Assembly: GCA_041918175.1 (NCBI GenBank)
Contig: JAYRWE010000091.1
Span: 186,001 to 250,000 of the forward strand
DNA length: 64,000 bases
Direction: 5' to 3'
DNA from: JABWAN01 sp041918175
GTDB lineage: Bacteria; Zhuqueibacterota; Zhuqueibacteria; Zhuqueibacterales; Zhuqueibacteraceae
Shown: piece after piece, positions 1 to 9,086 of the stretch
Layout: each line of letters starts with the position of its first letter
How positions within the stretch are numbered: position 1 is the first letter of the stretch
Notes under the pieces: generated by a model
The model's database searches: none
What the model saw: the letters and a program-made list of their open reading frames with translations, nothing else
Told to the model about the DNA's origin: nothing
Position numbers and translations under genes: made by a program

Positions 1-644
1 GCAACTCGCGGAAGGCCATCTCCGCCCATGGTTCCATCGCCATACTTGTTTCGAAAATCAAGCGTATTCGCTACTGCAACAAACACATTTTTAGTTGATA
101 AACTCTTAATCAAATTATATCGATTTACTAAAGGGGTTCTGTCATAATAAAGATCATTGTCGGATTCATCTGCCCAAGCCCCTTCAGGTTCATCGGCGAT
201 ATACCATCCAATCACTTGTGAACGGTTCTTGAATTGATTAACGTACGTCGTAATGTCACTAGAATTGCGAAAAATGGGATTGTCAATGGTTCCCGTACTT
301 ATATCTAAAATTACTTTTTGGCTTGGATATATTGCCAAGAATGACTCAGTGTTGTTCCTCAAAGTCGTTAAGTTCATTGGCCAGGCATTTCCGTTATAAA
401 CCTGGTAGATTCCATGCTTGTAAGCTAGTAGGGTATTAATTCCAACACTAGCAAAACTTCCAGATGATGAACCGTCAGGAGCACCCCATTGAGGATTAGG
501 TTTGTTTGGATCATTACAAAGAAACCCAACCTGAGAAGAATGATCATCTGGACTATACCATCCAATACGGAAATCCTGAGCAAGGGCAGCAGATTTCATA
601 CTAACCAAAACCACGATGGCGGTCAACAAAATTTGCTTTTTCAT
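1..644 (-). CDS. Secreted protein, glycoside-hydrolase-like, truncated by window edge
   Basis: The open reading frame runs off the left edge, leaving about 214 N-terminal residues. It begins with a lipid-free signal peptide (MKKQ, a hydrophobic stretch, then ALAQD, likely cleavage after Ala-Leu-Ala) and has a clear GGAGG ribosome site 4 nt before the ATG at 644. The visible part contains the motif GWYIADEPEG, which resembles the acid-residue strand of TIM-barrel glycoside hydrolases. I infer an exported carbohydrate-active enzyme, but the family cannot be fixed without the C-terminus. Base composition is far lower in GC than the rest of the window (17 of 60 bases are G/C in the line 61-120), which suggests acquisition by transfer. 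It is the only gene here with such a strongly AT-rich body. Confidence 0.75.
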   Translation of the reverse strand, partial: MKKQILLTAIVVLVSMKSAALAQDFRIGWYSPDDHSSQVGFLCNDPNKPNPQWGAPDGSSSGSFASVGINTLLAYKHGIYQVYNGNAWPMNLTTLRNNTESFLAIYPSQKVILDISTGTIDNPIFRNSSDITTYVNQFKNRSQVIGWYIADEPEGAWADESDNDLYYDRTPLVNRYNLIKSLSTKNVFVAVANTLDFRNKYGDGTMGGDGLPRV

Positions 645-696
645 AAAACCTCCGAATGGTTGAGTGGGAGTTAAACACTACCTTACATGAATTTGA

Positions 697-2415
697 TCAA
701 TCCTTCATCCGCAATCCTTTTTCTTCATTTGAAAAAATCCAGCCAACGATTTTGCCGGCGTCGATGATGTCGTCTTCGAGCCAATAGCGTCGATCGCGCT
801 CGAACTGGGAGCTGGTATCGTCCTCGGGTATCGCGCGAATTTCGTGATAAATTTTTTGGGCGCGTTTCTGCCAATCGGCGATGTTTTTCACCCGCAGATC
901 TACCCAGCCGTCGTGGGCCCAATGCTCGATATTTTGCGGCGTGATCTCCAACTGCGCGTTGCCTTTGAACGGAGGAATTTTTATTTCCGGGCCGCGCAAC
1001 AAACGTTTGCCGTCTTGCAACAGGATCGGAATGCCGATGGAAATAATTTCCGCGCGCAACTTGCGCTCGGAGAAAATTAGCGCTTCAACGCGATTCGCAA
1101 TCTCTTGCGCGTTGCCGTTGCTCACGGCTTCCAACGTCTTGCAGGTCAATTTCAGCAAGTGTGCCTCAAACAACAGCTTGGAGAGACGCGGCGGGCCGAG
1201 CAATTCGAAGGCAACACTGTCGCACTCGTGCGCTTTGACCAACTCTTTCATGCGACTGAGCACTTTGCTGCGCAAGATACCCGCACGATACGTTGGCCCC
1301 ATCACCGCATTATCGAGGGCATTGATAATATCATGACCAGTGTTGCCGCCTTTGATCTCATAGATTACGCTCTTGGCAATCTCCTCGGGCGTGATAAACT
1401 CCATCTGCCCGGAATCGGAGATTGCGGTAAATTCGCCCAACGAGAAGATGCCGTTCTCGCCGGTATCGACATAAACGGATTGCAGCACTTCACCGCTGAC
1501 GGATTCCCACTGCGCGGTGTTTGCGACAAGGTTCAGGTCAAGTGTTTTATGCAACTCATACGCGCGCTCAGGCGGACAATCCAAAAGCGGAATCGGTTTG
1601 CCGTGTTTGTGAATGGGGCCGTAGTTGATGCCTTTCCACGCAATGGCTGCCGTAGGTTTTACTTCTTTGGTAATCGGCGCATCGGGCGTGCGCGCCATGA
1701 GAAAGAGCAGCAGCGAATGCGCGCCCGCAATCGAAGATTTGCTAAGCAACACGCGCGAGGGTTTTTCTTCCGAATGCGTGTAAGGAATGTTCAAACCCAT
1801 GCCGCCAGTTCCGCTCGTGCCGACTTTGCAATACACTTCCGTGCGGAAGCGGCGCATGGCCTCATAAAGAATCTGCACGTGCCGAATCAATTGCGGCACG
1901 TACAAAGTGCAGAGCAGCTTTTCGACTTCATCGACAAATGACGCATCATAACTCTGCTGCGCCTTCACGTGGCCGAGATGCTGCTTGAGACGATAGTAGC
2001 TCGAAAACACGTCCTGATAGGCGAGCGCCGTGGCGGAGTTGACGCAATCAACGATCACTTGCGGGCGATAACGCTGAATGATTTGAAACAAAGAAGAGCG
2101 CTCCAAAATCGCTTCGCTCAATTCATCCAATACGTCTTCGATGAGCATGTTGCGCAAGGATTCGTCGCCTAAAATCTCCGCGCGGGATTTGTTCTGCAAG
2201 GCTTCGCGCACAAAAATGTTGCCCCAATACGGCGTGACGCGCAGGTCGCCGTTGCTTTCGGCTTTCAAACGCGTCACGGCTTCGCGCGCTTCCGACTCCG
2301 TGAGCGAGGCCACGATCAACTCGTCCGGGGCTTCGCGCAAAATTTTGCGACACACAGCCATTCCGACCAAGCCCCAACCGCCGAGAATCATCACGCGTTT
2401 ATTGCGAATCTCCAT
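697..2415 (-). CDS. NAD(P)-binding Rossmann-fold protein, dehydrogenase/epimerase-like
   Basis: A protein of 572 residues. Near the N-terminus it has a beta strand and glycine loop RVMILGGWGLVG, the dinucleotide-binding signature of short-chain dehydrogenase/epimerase-type Rossmann folds. A later stretch, KVGTSGTGGMGLNIPYTHSE, may be part of the active site. The rest is not a family I can name, and the substrate is unknown. An upstream in-frame ATG at 2445 exists, but I chose 2415 because it has a GAGGG site at the right distance and starts right before the Rossmann strand. It lies downstream of rluB on the same strand, separated by a palindromic repeat (2455-2529) that may end or attenuate the upstream transcript, so co-transcription is uncertain. 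Confidence 0.8.
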   Translation of the reverse strand: MEIRNKRVMILGGWGLVGMAVCRKILREAPDELIVASLTESEAREAVTRLKAESNGDLRVTPYWGNIFVREALQNKSRAEILGDESLRNMLIEDVLDELSEAILERSSLFQIIQRYRPQVIVDCVNSATALAYQDVFSSYYRLKQHLGHVKAQQSYDASFVDEVEKLLCTLYVPQLIRHVQILYEAMRRFRTEVYCKVGTSGTGGMGLNIPYTHSEEKPSRVLLSKSSIAGAHSLLLFLMARTPDAPITKEVKPTAAIAWKGINYGPIHKHGKPIPLLDCPPERAYELHKTLDLNLVANTAQWESVSGEVLQSVYVDTGENGIFSLGEFTAISDSGQMEFITPEEIAKSVIYEIKGGNTGHDIINALDNAVMGPTYRAGILRSKVLSRMKELVKAHECDSVAFELLGPPRLSKLLFEAHLLKLTCKTLEAVSNGNAQEIANRVEALIFSERKLRAEIISIGIPILLQDGKRLLRGPEIKIPPFKGNAQLEITPQNIEHWAHDGWVDLRVKNIADWQKRAQKIYHEIRAIPEDDTSSQFERDRRYWLEDDIIDAGKIVGWIFSNEEKGLRMKD

Positions 2416-2454
2416 GTTTGCCCTCACTGCTAGATGCCAAACCATCTCAGAACC

Positions 2455-2529
2455 CTGTCATTCAGAAGGAATCCTTTTAAGCGCTGGGATGAGTGTCCAG
2501 TGAGTAAAAGGATTCCTTCTGAATGACAG
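2455..2529. repeat. Family A palindromic repeat, copy 1
   Basis: An inverted repeat with arms CTGTCATTCAGAAGGAATCC and its complement around a 25-30 nt centre. It belongs to a five-copy family in this window (2455, 10381, 31047, 52299, 55488), always intergenic. It starts 2 nt beyond the rluB stop codon. Confidence 0.9.
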
Positions 2530-2531
2530 CT

Positions 2532-3293
2532 TTATTTGCGCTCAAGATTCACTGCTTCAAACAAGCGTTCGACTTCATCATCCGTCAAGTGCCGCCACTG
2601 GCCCAACGGAAGTTTGCGCAAATGCAACGGCCCCACTTGAATGCGTTGCAAGCCTTTCACGCGCAAGCCGGTCTTCGCAAACATGCGTCGCACCTGGCGA
2701 TTGCGGCCTTCCCAAACCGTGACTTCACACAAGCGATGATTGCGCGGATGCGAGAAATGCAATTCGCCGCGCACGGGCTTGCCTTCTGCTTCAATCTTTA
2801 CACCGCGTTCGAACATGCGCGCGGTTTCCGGCGTGGCCGGTTCATTCAACAATACGCGATAGATTTTTGGAATTTTAAAACGCGGATGCATCAAACGATG
2901 CGAAAGGTCGCCGTCATTGGTGAGCAGTAACAAGCCCTCGCTGTCAAAATCCAAACGGCCCACGGGAAACAAGCGATACGGCGCACGCACGAGGCTCACC
3001 GCAGTGGGGCGACCTTGCTCGTCTTTCACGGTGGTGACATAGCCCGCGGGTTTATTGAGCATCACATACGCGCGCTCTTGCACGGCGCGCGCGGAGTTGC
3101 CTTTGACGCGAACTTCATCATGCTCGGGATCGATTTGCACGCCGAGTGTGCGCACGGTCTTACCGTTGACTTTGACCTCGCCCTGCTCGATCAAACGATC
3201 CGCTTCGCGCCGAGAGCATATGCCCGACATCGCCACAAAACGATTGAGGCGAATCAGCGACCCAACAGTTTTTGCCACGTGTTTCTCAGCCAT
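2532..3293 (-). CDS. rluB: Ribosomal large-subunit pseudouridine synthase, RsuA/RluB family
   Basis: A protein of 253 residues. An N-terminal S4 RNA-binding domain (about residues 14-60, RLNRFVAMSGICSRREADRL) precedes the RsuA/RluB/RluE catalytic domain. The catalytic aspartate lies in GRLDFDSEGLLLLTNDGDL, and NRQVRRMF is a conserved C-terminal signature. The family isomerises uridine to pseudouridine in rRNA; RluB acts on 23S rRNA helix 80, RsuA on 16S. Assignment to RluB rather than RsuA rests on the S4 pattern and on the scpA-scpB-rluB neighbourhood, which is conserved in many bacteria. It is 80 nt downstream of scpB and probably the last gene of that operon. Confidence 0.9.
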   Translation of the reverse strand: MAEKHVAKTVGSLIRLNRFVAMSGICSRREADRLIEQGEVKVNGKTVRTLGVQIDPEHDEVRVKGNSARAVQERAYVMLNKPAGYVTTVKDEQGRPTAVSLVRAPYRLFPVGRLDFDSEGLLLLTNDGDLSHRLMHPRFKIPKIYRVLLNEPATPETARMFERGVKIEAEGKPVRGELHFSHPRNHRLCEVTVWEGRNRQVRRMFAKTGLRVKGLQRIQVGPLHLRKLPLGQWRHLTDDEVERLFEAVNLERK

Positions 3294-3372
3294 CCGACCG
3301 CCTTTTTCAACAAACCAACAATGCCGCGCTCTTCAGCCTGCGGCTCGCCTTCTTCCCCGCTCATTGGCGGGG

Positions 3373-5226
3373 TCACACGAAAAAATCCGGTTCCGCAATT
3401 GGCGCAACGTTTGGCGCGTCTTCGGTTTCAGGTTCACGCACTACGACCGGTGCCACGGCAGGCAATGCGAGCACTTCGTCAACAATATGAATCGAAGTTG
3501 AACTGCTCTCTTCCGCCATTGCTGTTTCTACCTCATCGGCGTGTGGCGCGAAACGCAGCGCTACCTCGCTGGGCACGCTGCTTCGCGACTGCTCGAAGCG
3601 GACTTCATGCACCTCTGGCCAAATGTCTATTCCGGAAGATTCCTCCTCTGCTTTCTCTTCCGCGAGGAGAAGGCTTGGTTCCGCAAGCACCGGTGCGGCA
3701 GCGAGCATAAGCTCCGGCTCGGAGTTGATGACTTCATCCGCCGGAGCCACATTCACATTTGGAATCACTGCAGGCGCGTCTGTAACTGTGGGCAGATCAA
3801 ACGACGAGGGCTCGACCAATTCGAAAGTGCGCGTCGCTTCGTCTGCAGCGACAATCGTAACCTGAGCGAGCGGATAATTTTCCACAATAGCATCTTCGTT
3901 GTCTGCCTCTTCCGGTGGGGCGCTCCGTGTCATTGATAAATCTTCTGCAACTGCGGCAATCGACTCGTGCACCTGCTCTTCTTGTGAATCAAGATCACTC
4001 TCAGCCAGCACGAGCGCATCTATTGCATCCGCGGACGTTTCAGCAGCGAGGTCATCTTGCGTCGGGGCTTCTTGCTTGGGCACGGGCGAATCGTTCGCCG
4101 ACGCTTCTTCGTTCGCTGTAATTTCAACTATCGTATTGTCCGCAATTACTGGCTCCGCAGCTTCTTCGGCAACAACATGCGCGCTATCTGTTTCCGCGAT
4201 CGTCTCGCTTGTGTTTTGCAGAGTCTCGCTCGCGCTGCTTTCTTCCACCACTTCGCTCGTGGGTTCACTGCGCTTGCCACGTTTGCGGTCTTTAGATTTT
4301 TTGGTTGGAACAACAACTTCCGCCGCAACGATTGGCGCAGGCACTTCCGCCGGCTGCTCTTCCAGCGGGATGAACGACTCCACTTCCGCTTCCGAAATTA
4401 TCGTCACGGGCGCGGCCGCTTCGTTTATTGTCGCCCCGATTTCGTCGTGCGCAGATGCTTCATCAGTGGGGGGCGCTTCTTCGGAGGCCGACTCCGTTTG
4501 CGGTGCAATCACTTCGACCGCATCATCTTCTACCACAACCGCGTCAACCAACTCTGTATGCTCGCTTGTTCGCGGCAAAAGCAGCGGCACGTTCGGCGCA
4601 ATGCCTTCGGCAAGCGTTTCCGGCTCGAAGCTGATCGGCAGCTTGAGTTGTTTGTCACTGCTCAAGGCCTGCAACACTTCTTCGGGCATGCCTTCCTTGC
4701 CGATGAGTTCTTCAATTTCGCGCGGCTTGGGCAATTCCGCCAAATCATTGATGCCGAAAAATTCTAAAAACTCCGGCGTGGTGCTATAAAGCAACGGACG
4801 GCCAATCGCATCCGAGCGGCCGCTGATGGTGACGAGCTTGCGTTCGAGCAACGTGCCGATGACGGCGTCGGAATTGACGCCGCGAATTTGCGCAATATCC
4901 ACGCGGCTAATCGGCTGCTTGAATGCAATGATCGCGAGCGATTCGAGACCGGCTTGCGAGAGGCGGCCTTTCTGTCTGCCCAAATAAAGCTTCTTGATCC
5001 AATTGCTATACTCGGGGCGCGTGGTGACTTGATAACCGCCGGCCACTTGGCGAATCATAAAAGAATGGCCCGCGGCTTCATATTCGCCGTTCAACGTTTC
5101 GACGGTTTGCGCCAACTCTTCGTCGGTGCTCGCTTCCATTGTTTCGCGGATGCGCTCCGGCGTGAGCGGCGCGTCGGCCGCAAAGATGAGCGCTTCAAGC
5201 ACGCGCTTAAAATCATTCGGATTCAT
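3373..5226 (-). CDS. scpB: Segregation and condensation protein B with long acidic C-terminal extension
   Basis: The first about 190 residues are a standard ScpB: two winged-helix domains with RVDIAQIRGVNSDAVIGTL and GRPLLYSTTPEFLEFFGI. ScpB bridges the kleisin ScpA and the SMC ATPase in chromosome condensation. Family members are typically about 180-250 residues, but this one is 617. The remaining about 400 residues are low complexity, rich in Glu, Ala, Val, Ser and Asp, with one basic patch (KKSKDRKRGKRSE near residue 310), so most likely disordered. The start overlaps the scpA stop by 4 nt (ATGA), showing translational coupling. The reading frame is uninterrupted across the tail, so a frameshift artefact is unlikely. 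Confidence 0.95.
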   Translation of the reverse strand: MNPNDFKRVLEALIFAADAPLTPERIRETMEASTDEELAQTVETLNGEYEAAGHSFMIRQVAGGYQVTTRPEYSNWIKKLYLGRQKGRLSQAGLESLAIIAFKQPISRVDIAQIRGVNSDAVIGTLLERKLVTISGRSDAIGRPLLYSTTPEFLEFFGINDLAELPKPREIEELIGKEGMPEEVLQALSSDKQLKLPISFEPETLAEGIAPNVPLLLPRTSEHTELVDAVVVEDDAVEVIAPQTESASEEAPPTDEASAHDEIGATINEAAAPVTIISEAEVESFIPLEEQPAEVPAPIVAAEVVVPTKKSKDRKRGKRSEPTSEVVEESSASETLQNTSETIAETDSAHVVAEEAAEPVIADNTIVEITANEEASANDSPVPKQEAPTQDDLAAETSADAIDALVLAESDLDSQEEQVHESIAAVAEDLSMTRSAPPEEADNEDAIVENYPLAQVTIVAADEATRTFELVEPSSFDLPTVTDAPAVIPNVNVAPADEVINSEPELMLAAAPVLAEPSLLLAEEKAEEESSGIDIWPEVHEVRFEQSRSSVPSEVALRFAPHADEVETAMAEESSSTSIHIVDEVLALPAVAPVVVREPETEDAPNVAPIAEPDFFV

Positions 5227-5993
5227 CTAGACCCTTGTGAAAATGAGCTCGCCGGTTCAGCTTCGATTGCTTTCGCGTCCAACCTTCTAATCCAGATTTC
5301 GCCATAAGGACTCGATTGCGTCGCTTCGATCAAGCCGCGCCGCATCATTTCAAGCAAAGCAATGAAGGTAACGATCACATATATTTTGCTCGGCAATTTT
5401 TGCAGCAGATTGACAAACAACAATTGCCGTTCGACTTCGATTTCTTGCAGAATGTAATCGATCTGATCGTCAATCGTAATAGGAATAGCTTCGACGCGAT
5501 GCTGCGTCTCTTTGGGAATACGCATCAGCACGCGTTTGAACGCCGTCATGAGATCGAACAGCGAAAGGTTGCTGGTGTTCGGCACGAACTCCGGTTCGAC
5601 GTCGCTGAAGTCGTAGTCGAAAAAGCCGCGGCGGAAGAAATCGCGCTCGCGCACTTCCAACTCGCCGAACTTCAATGCGACTTCTTTGTACTGTTGATAC
5701 TCGAGCAGCCGTCGCACCAACTCCTGTCGTGGATCTTCCTCATCTTCTTCGCCCTCTTCGGGATTTTTGGGCAGGAGCATTTGCGCTTTGATGCGAATCA
5801 AAGTTGCCGCGACTAAAATAAAATCGCCCGCGGTTTCCAAATCCAACAGCGTGATAAGCTCGACGTATTCCAGAAATTGTTTCGTGATCTCGGCAATGGG
5901 AATGTCGTAGATATCCACTTCTTCTTTTTTAATCAAGAAGAGCAGCAGGTCCAGCGGACCTTCGAACATGTTGAGCTTGATGCGATACGCCAT
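5223..5993 (-). CDS. scpA: Segregation and condensation protein A (kleisin)
   Basis: A protein of 256 residues with the ScpA N-terminal signature FEGPLDLLLFLIKKEEVDIY and the helical tail (ATLIRIKAQMLLPK) that binds the SMC neck. The C-terminal winged helix (FIALLEMMRRGLIEATQ) contacts the SMC head. It is the kleisin subunit of Smc-ScpAB, the bacterial condensin. The start ATG directly abuts the trpS stop codon, and the stop overlaps scpB by 4 nt, so trpS, scpA and scpB are one coupled unit. Length is normal for the family. Confidence 0.97.
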   Translation of the reverse strand: MAYRIKLNMFEGPLDLLLFLIKKEEVDIYDIPIAEITKQFLEYVELITLLDLETAGDFILVAATLIRIKAQMLLPKNPEEGEEDEEDPRQELVRRLLEYQQYKEVALKFGELEVRERDFFRRGFFDYDFSDVEPEFVPNTSNLSLFDLMTAFKRVLMRIPKETQHRVEAIPITIDDQIDYILQEIEVERQLLFVNLLQKLPSKIYVIVTFIALLEMMRRGLIEATQSSPYGEIWIRRLDAKAIEAEPASSFSQGSR

Positions 5994-6983
5994 TTAAGCA
6001 CTCACTCCCAACTGCATCGCATTGCGCACTTCGCTCATCGTTTTTTGCGCTTCGGCGCGCGCAATGGTTTCGCCGTGCTGGAGAATGTCCTTCACTTCGT
6101 CGAGATGCGCTTCATAATGCGCACGCTTCTCCCGCATCGGCGCGAGAAATTCGGAAATGCGATTGGTGCAACGCGTTTTGCATTCCACACAACCGAGCGC
6201 GCCGCTTTCGCAGCCCGCACGAATCTCATCCGTTTCCGTGGGATTAAATTTTTTGTGATAGGTATAAACGAGGCAAATATCCGGGCGGCCGGGATCGCCC
6301 TTGCGCAGCTTTTGCGGATCGGTCACGGCTTTGCGCAGCTTGGCTTGCACCTCCGGCTGCGAGTCCGAAAGCAAAATCGTGTTGCCGAGCGATTTGCTCA
6401 TCTTCGCTTCGCCATCGAGGCCGGGCAAACGCGCGAATTGCGTAAGCCGCACTTCCGGCTCGGGAAACACGACGCCGTAACTGTGGTTGAACTTCCGCGC
6501 AATCTCGCGTGTGATTTCCACGTGCGGCGCTTGATCTTCACCGACCGGAACGACGTCGCCTTTATAAAGCAAAATATCCGCGGCTTGCAACACGGGATAG
6601 CCGAGATGGCCGAAGATGAGCGTGTCCAATTGCAGATCGCGGGCTTGCTCTTTGAGCGTGGGGTTGCGCTCCAAACGCTCTTTGGTAATGAGCATACTGA
6701 AAATCAAAAACAGTTCTGCATGCTCTTTGATTTGCGATTGACGAAAGATGGGGCTATGCTCGGGAAGAATGCCGGCGGAGAGCCAGTCAATCACCATGTC
6801 GAGGGTGTTTTGATACAGCGCGGAAGTATCGAGCGTCGTGGTGAGCGAATGATAATCCGCAATGAGATGAAAGTTGTGGAAATCTTTTTGGAGTTGAACC
6901 CAGTTTTCGAGCGCGCCGACGTAGTGGCCGATATGTAGGCGGCCGGTCGGACGCATACCGCTGAGGATGCGTCGTTTATTCAT
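5994..6983 (-). CDS. trpS: Tryptophan--tRNA ligase
   Basis: A class I aminoacyl-tRNA synthetase of 329 residues charging tRNA-Trp. It shows SGMRPTGRLHIGHYVGAL with the HIGH signature near residue 15, and AKMSKSLGN with the KMSKS loop at about residue 193. The start at 6983 was chosen over the upstream ATG at 7109 because MNKRRILSGMRPTG is the usual family N-terminus and the extra residues are unrelated. A cysteine-bearing patch GCVECKTRC near the C-terminus matches the zinc-site variant seen in some bacterial TrpRS. A terminator-like hairpin with a T run lies 45 nt before the start. The stop directly abuts scpA. Confidence 0.97.
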   Translation of the reverse strand: MNKRRILSGMRPTGRLHIGHYVGALENWVQLQKDFHNFHLIADYHSLTTTLDTSALYQNTLDMVIDWLSAGILPEHSPIFRQSQIKEHAELFLIFSMLITKERLERNPTLKEQARDLQLDTLIFGHLGYPVLQAADILLYKGDVVPVGEDQAPHVEITREIARKFNHSYGVVFPEPEVRLTQFARLPGLDGEAKMSKSLGNTILLSDSQPEVQAKLRKAVTDPQKLRKGDPGRPDICLVYTYHKKFNPTETDEIRAGCESGALGCVECKTRCTNRISEFLAPMREKRAHYEAHLDEVKDILQHGETIARAEAQKTMSEVRNAMQLGVSA

Positions 6984-7027
6984 CAAAAGTGCAAAGCTTC
7001 CAACATAAGGTGAAAAGTTCAAACGTG

Positions 7028-7062
7028 AAAAGACCCTCCGCGTTGTTCCAACTCGGAAGGTC
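7028..7062 (-). terminator. Terminator-type hairpin in the trpS leader
   Basis: A 14-nt stem (7032-7045 pairing with 7049-7062, two mismatches) with a 3-nt loop, followed on the minus strand by TTTT. It lies between the HNH gene stop (7149) and the trpS start (6983). It can be the HNH gene terminator or a trpS attenuator. Confidence 0.7.
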
Positions 7063-7148
7063 CATGATTTCAAAAAACAAAATGCGTCTCGAACTTGCTC
7101 ATCGTACACTCAAGCCGAGGACGCATTTCTAAAAAATTGCGCGATCGA

Positions 7149-7661
7149 CTAATTCATAAACAAATAAGGCTTCCACCGTTCATCCACCACGCCGACAAAA
7201 TGCTGCATGAAGAAAATGTGGTTCGGACGTTGCGGCTTGCGCATGAGCGGCATGCGCGCTTCTTCCGGTGTGCGATTGCCTTTGCGATTGTTGCACCACA
7301 CACAGGCGCACACCAGATTTTCCCACGAATCTTCGCCGCCGCGATTCTTTGGCAACACGTGATCGACCGTGAGCGGTTTTTGCAAGGAGCCGCAATATTG
7401 GCAACGGCCGCTGTCGCGCTTGATGATATTTTTGCGCGAGAGCACCACGCGCTTGCGCGGAATCGACACAAACGAAACGAGGCGCACGATGCTGGGAAAC
7501 GGCATCGCCAAACGCACGGAACGGACTTCCAACCTCGGATGTCGTTCGATGATTTCGGCTTTGCCGAGATAAATCAGCACGACCGCTTTCTTCGCGGAGA
7601 TGACGCTCATCGGCTCGTAATTCTGGTTCACGATGAGCACGTTTCGATTCAGTGAGGCCAT
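7149..7661 (-). CDS. HNH endonuclease domain protein
   Basis: A protein of 170 residues. It opens with VLIVNQNYEPMSVISAKKAV, a conserved N-terminal segment of a widespread HNH family in Bacteroidota, Chlorobi and Cyanobacteria. The HNH core follows: a CQYCG zinc knuckle, VDHVLPKNRGG with the catalytic His, then CVWCNNRKGN with the second knuckle and Asn. Family members are presumed nucleases of unknown cellular role. The start at 7661 was preferred to 7727 because conserved sequence begins there. The gene is upstream of trpS on the same strand, with a hairpin between. Confidence 0.85.
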   Translation of the reverse strand: MASLNRNVLIVNQNYEPMSVISAKKAVVLIYLGKAEIIERHPRLEVRSVRLAMPFPSIVRLVSFVSIPRKRVVLSRKNIIKRDSGRCQYCGSLQKPLTVDHVLPKNRGGEDSWENLVCACVWCNNRKGNRTPEEARMPLMRKPQRPNHIFFMQHFVGVVDERWKPYLFMN

Positions 7662-8171
7662 AGTCAACTCGAAAAGGCGCCTTTCATCGTTTAGAATGTT
7701 GGCGAATGTACAAACAAAGCCGCGCAAGAGTCAAGCATATTTTCGGCGCGAAATCCGCGCTCCACAAGGGTTTTAGCGCATTTGCGTGTGACTCGGGATT
7801 TCAAAGAAACCTTCCACCGAATCATGAGTTTGAAAGAGCGACTTCACTGCTCGGAGTTCATCAAATCTGTTGGTCATCAACTAATTTTCAGCCTCGACGC
7901 TGTTGTAACTGAACAGACATGAAGCGCTGACTTCAAAACTGCACGAGGAAACCGCGTGCGTTTCCAATACGCAACACTGTCGCCTTTTTTCACAAAACAA
8001 AACTGCGGACATGCCAGAGCCGTTCACAAAAACAAAGCCTGCAATCGCCTCGCTACGTCGGCACAATACTTGAAGTGAAGCTGGCATGTAAGACACGTCA
8101 ATGGCTTCGTCGAAAATCACGCAGCCTGATTTCATTCATAACCGTTTCTCAATCCATTAGGAGGATTTGCC
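7662..8171. other. Intergenic gap, divergent promoter region
   Basis: About 500 nt between the minus-strand HNH gene and the plus-strand lipoprotein gene. It must hold both promoters, but I cannot define -35/-10 boxes with confidence. A minus-strand 84-codon frame at 7881-8135 has no ribosome site or recognisable motif, and I do not call it. A strong TAGGAGGA ribosome site precedes the lipoprotein start. Confidence 0.6.
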
Positions 8172-9002
8172 ATGAAAAGAAATTCGATCACTCAACTCCT
8201 TGTCGCGGCATTGCTTGGAGCACAACTGCTTATGACCGCCTGCGATAAGAATCCTGCGGATACGGACAATCCGCAACAACCCGCGCTGCCCCCGCAAAAC
8301 TCGATCACACTTGACCTCAGCGCTTTCAACCAAGCCTTGCCCAAAGGCCAAGACGATGCCGCGGTTATCGGGCAAAATTTTATCACCGCGCGCTTAACGG
8401 TTGCCGCGATCAACTTGAGTGTGGGCGCGATACTCGCCGTGCCGACCGCGACGTTTGCGGCCGCGCTCTCGCAACAGCCCGTGCTGAAGGCCGATGGGAA
8501 GTATCACTGGATTTTTATTTTGAATGACGGTGCGAAGTCTTTTCAAGCGGATTTGGCGGGATGGATTGATGTGCCTGCCACGGAGGCCGTATTTGAAATG
8601 TACATTACCACCACGGGCGTCACGCCGGCGTTAAACAATTTCCTGTGGTATAACGGCCGCGCGAAACTCGACAACAAAACCGGCTATTGGGAAATTTACG
8701 ATGCCTTGCGCCCTGCGAACCCGATCAAAGTATTGCGCATTGACTGGCAGGCAACGGATCAAACACACGCCACTCTGGAATTGACTGCCGTTGAGCAAGG
8801 CGTGCCGACGTTTGGAGATAAAGTGACGTACATCACAAACGGCACGAGCCGCAGCGTGGGTTTAAAGGATGTTTCGGAGAATGCGACTTTGACGATTCTG
8901 TGGGATGCCGTGACAAAAGTCGGCTCGATCACCGCGCCGAATTATAATGGCGGGAACAAAGCGTGTTGGGATGAACAGTTAAATGACGTGACGTGTCCCT
9001 AG
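8172..9002 (+). CDS. Putative lipoprotein
   Basis: A protein of 276 residues. It has a type II signal peptide with lipobox LMTAC (Cys near residue 18), then a Pro/Gln/Asn linker and a beta-rich body without a domain I recognise. Predicted to be lipidated and held in the inner or outer membrane facing the periplasm. The ribosome site is a near-perfect AGGAGG 7 nt before the ATG. It appears monocistronic and is closed by a strong bidirectional terminator at 9031-9066. Two Cys near the C-terminus (NKACWDEQLNDVTCP) could form a disulfide. Function unknown. Confidence 0.85.
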   Translation: MKRNSITQLLVAALLGAQLLMTACDKNPADTDNPQQPALPPQNSITLDLSAFNQALPKGQDDAAVIGQNFITARLTVAAINLSVGAILAVPTATFAAALSQQPVLKADGKYHWIFILNDGAKSFQADLAGWIDVPATEAVFEMYITTTGVTPALNNFLWYNGRAKLDNKTGYWEIYDALRPANPIKVLRIDWQATDQTHATLELTAVEQGVPTFGDKVTYITNGTSRSVGLKDVSENATLTILWDAVTKVGSITAPNYNGGNKACWDEQLNDVTCP

Positions 9003-9030
9003 CTTGCAAAAGCATTTTTTTTTATAAGCA

Positions 9031-9066
9031 AAAAAAGTCGCGAGCCGGACGCTTGCGACTTTTTTA
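9031..9066. terminator. Bidirectional rho-independent terminator
   Basis: A 9-nt stem (9037-9045 with 9051-9059, one wobble pair) with a 5-nt loop, flanked by A6 on the left and T6 on the right. It serves the convergent lipoprotein gene and the desaturase-family gene. Confidence 0.9.
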
Positions 9067-9086
9067 TTTTCGGCGAAGAGCAAAAC

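Noticed and set aside
3899..4789. Plus-strand 296-codon frame rich in Ser and Ala
   Set aside because: It is the antisense of the ScpB tail; repetitive Glu/Ala codons give an open complementary frame. No ribosome site or motif.
7881..8135. Minus-strand 84-codon frame in the gap before the lipoprotein gene
   Set aside because: No ribosome site, no motif, Cys-rich random look.
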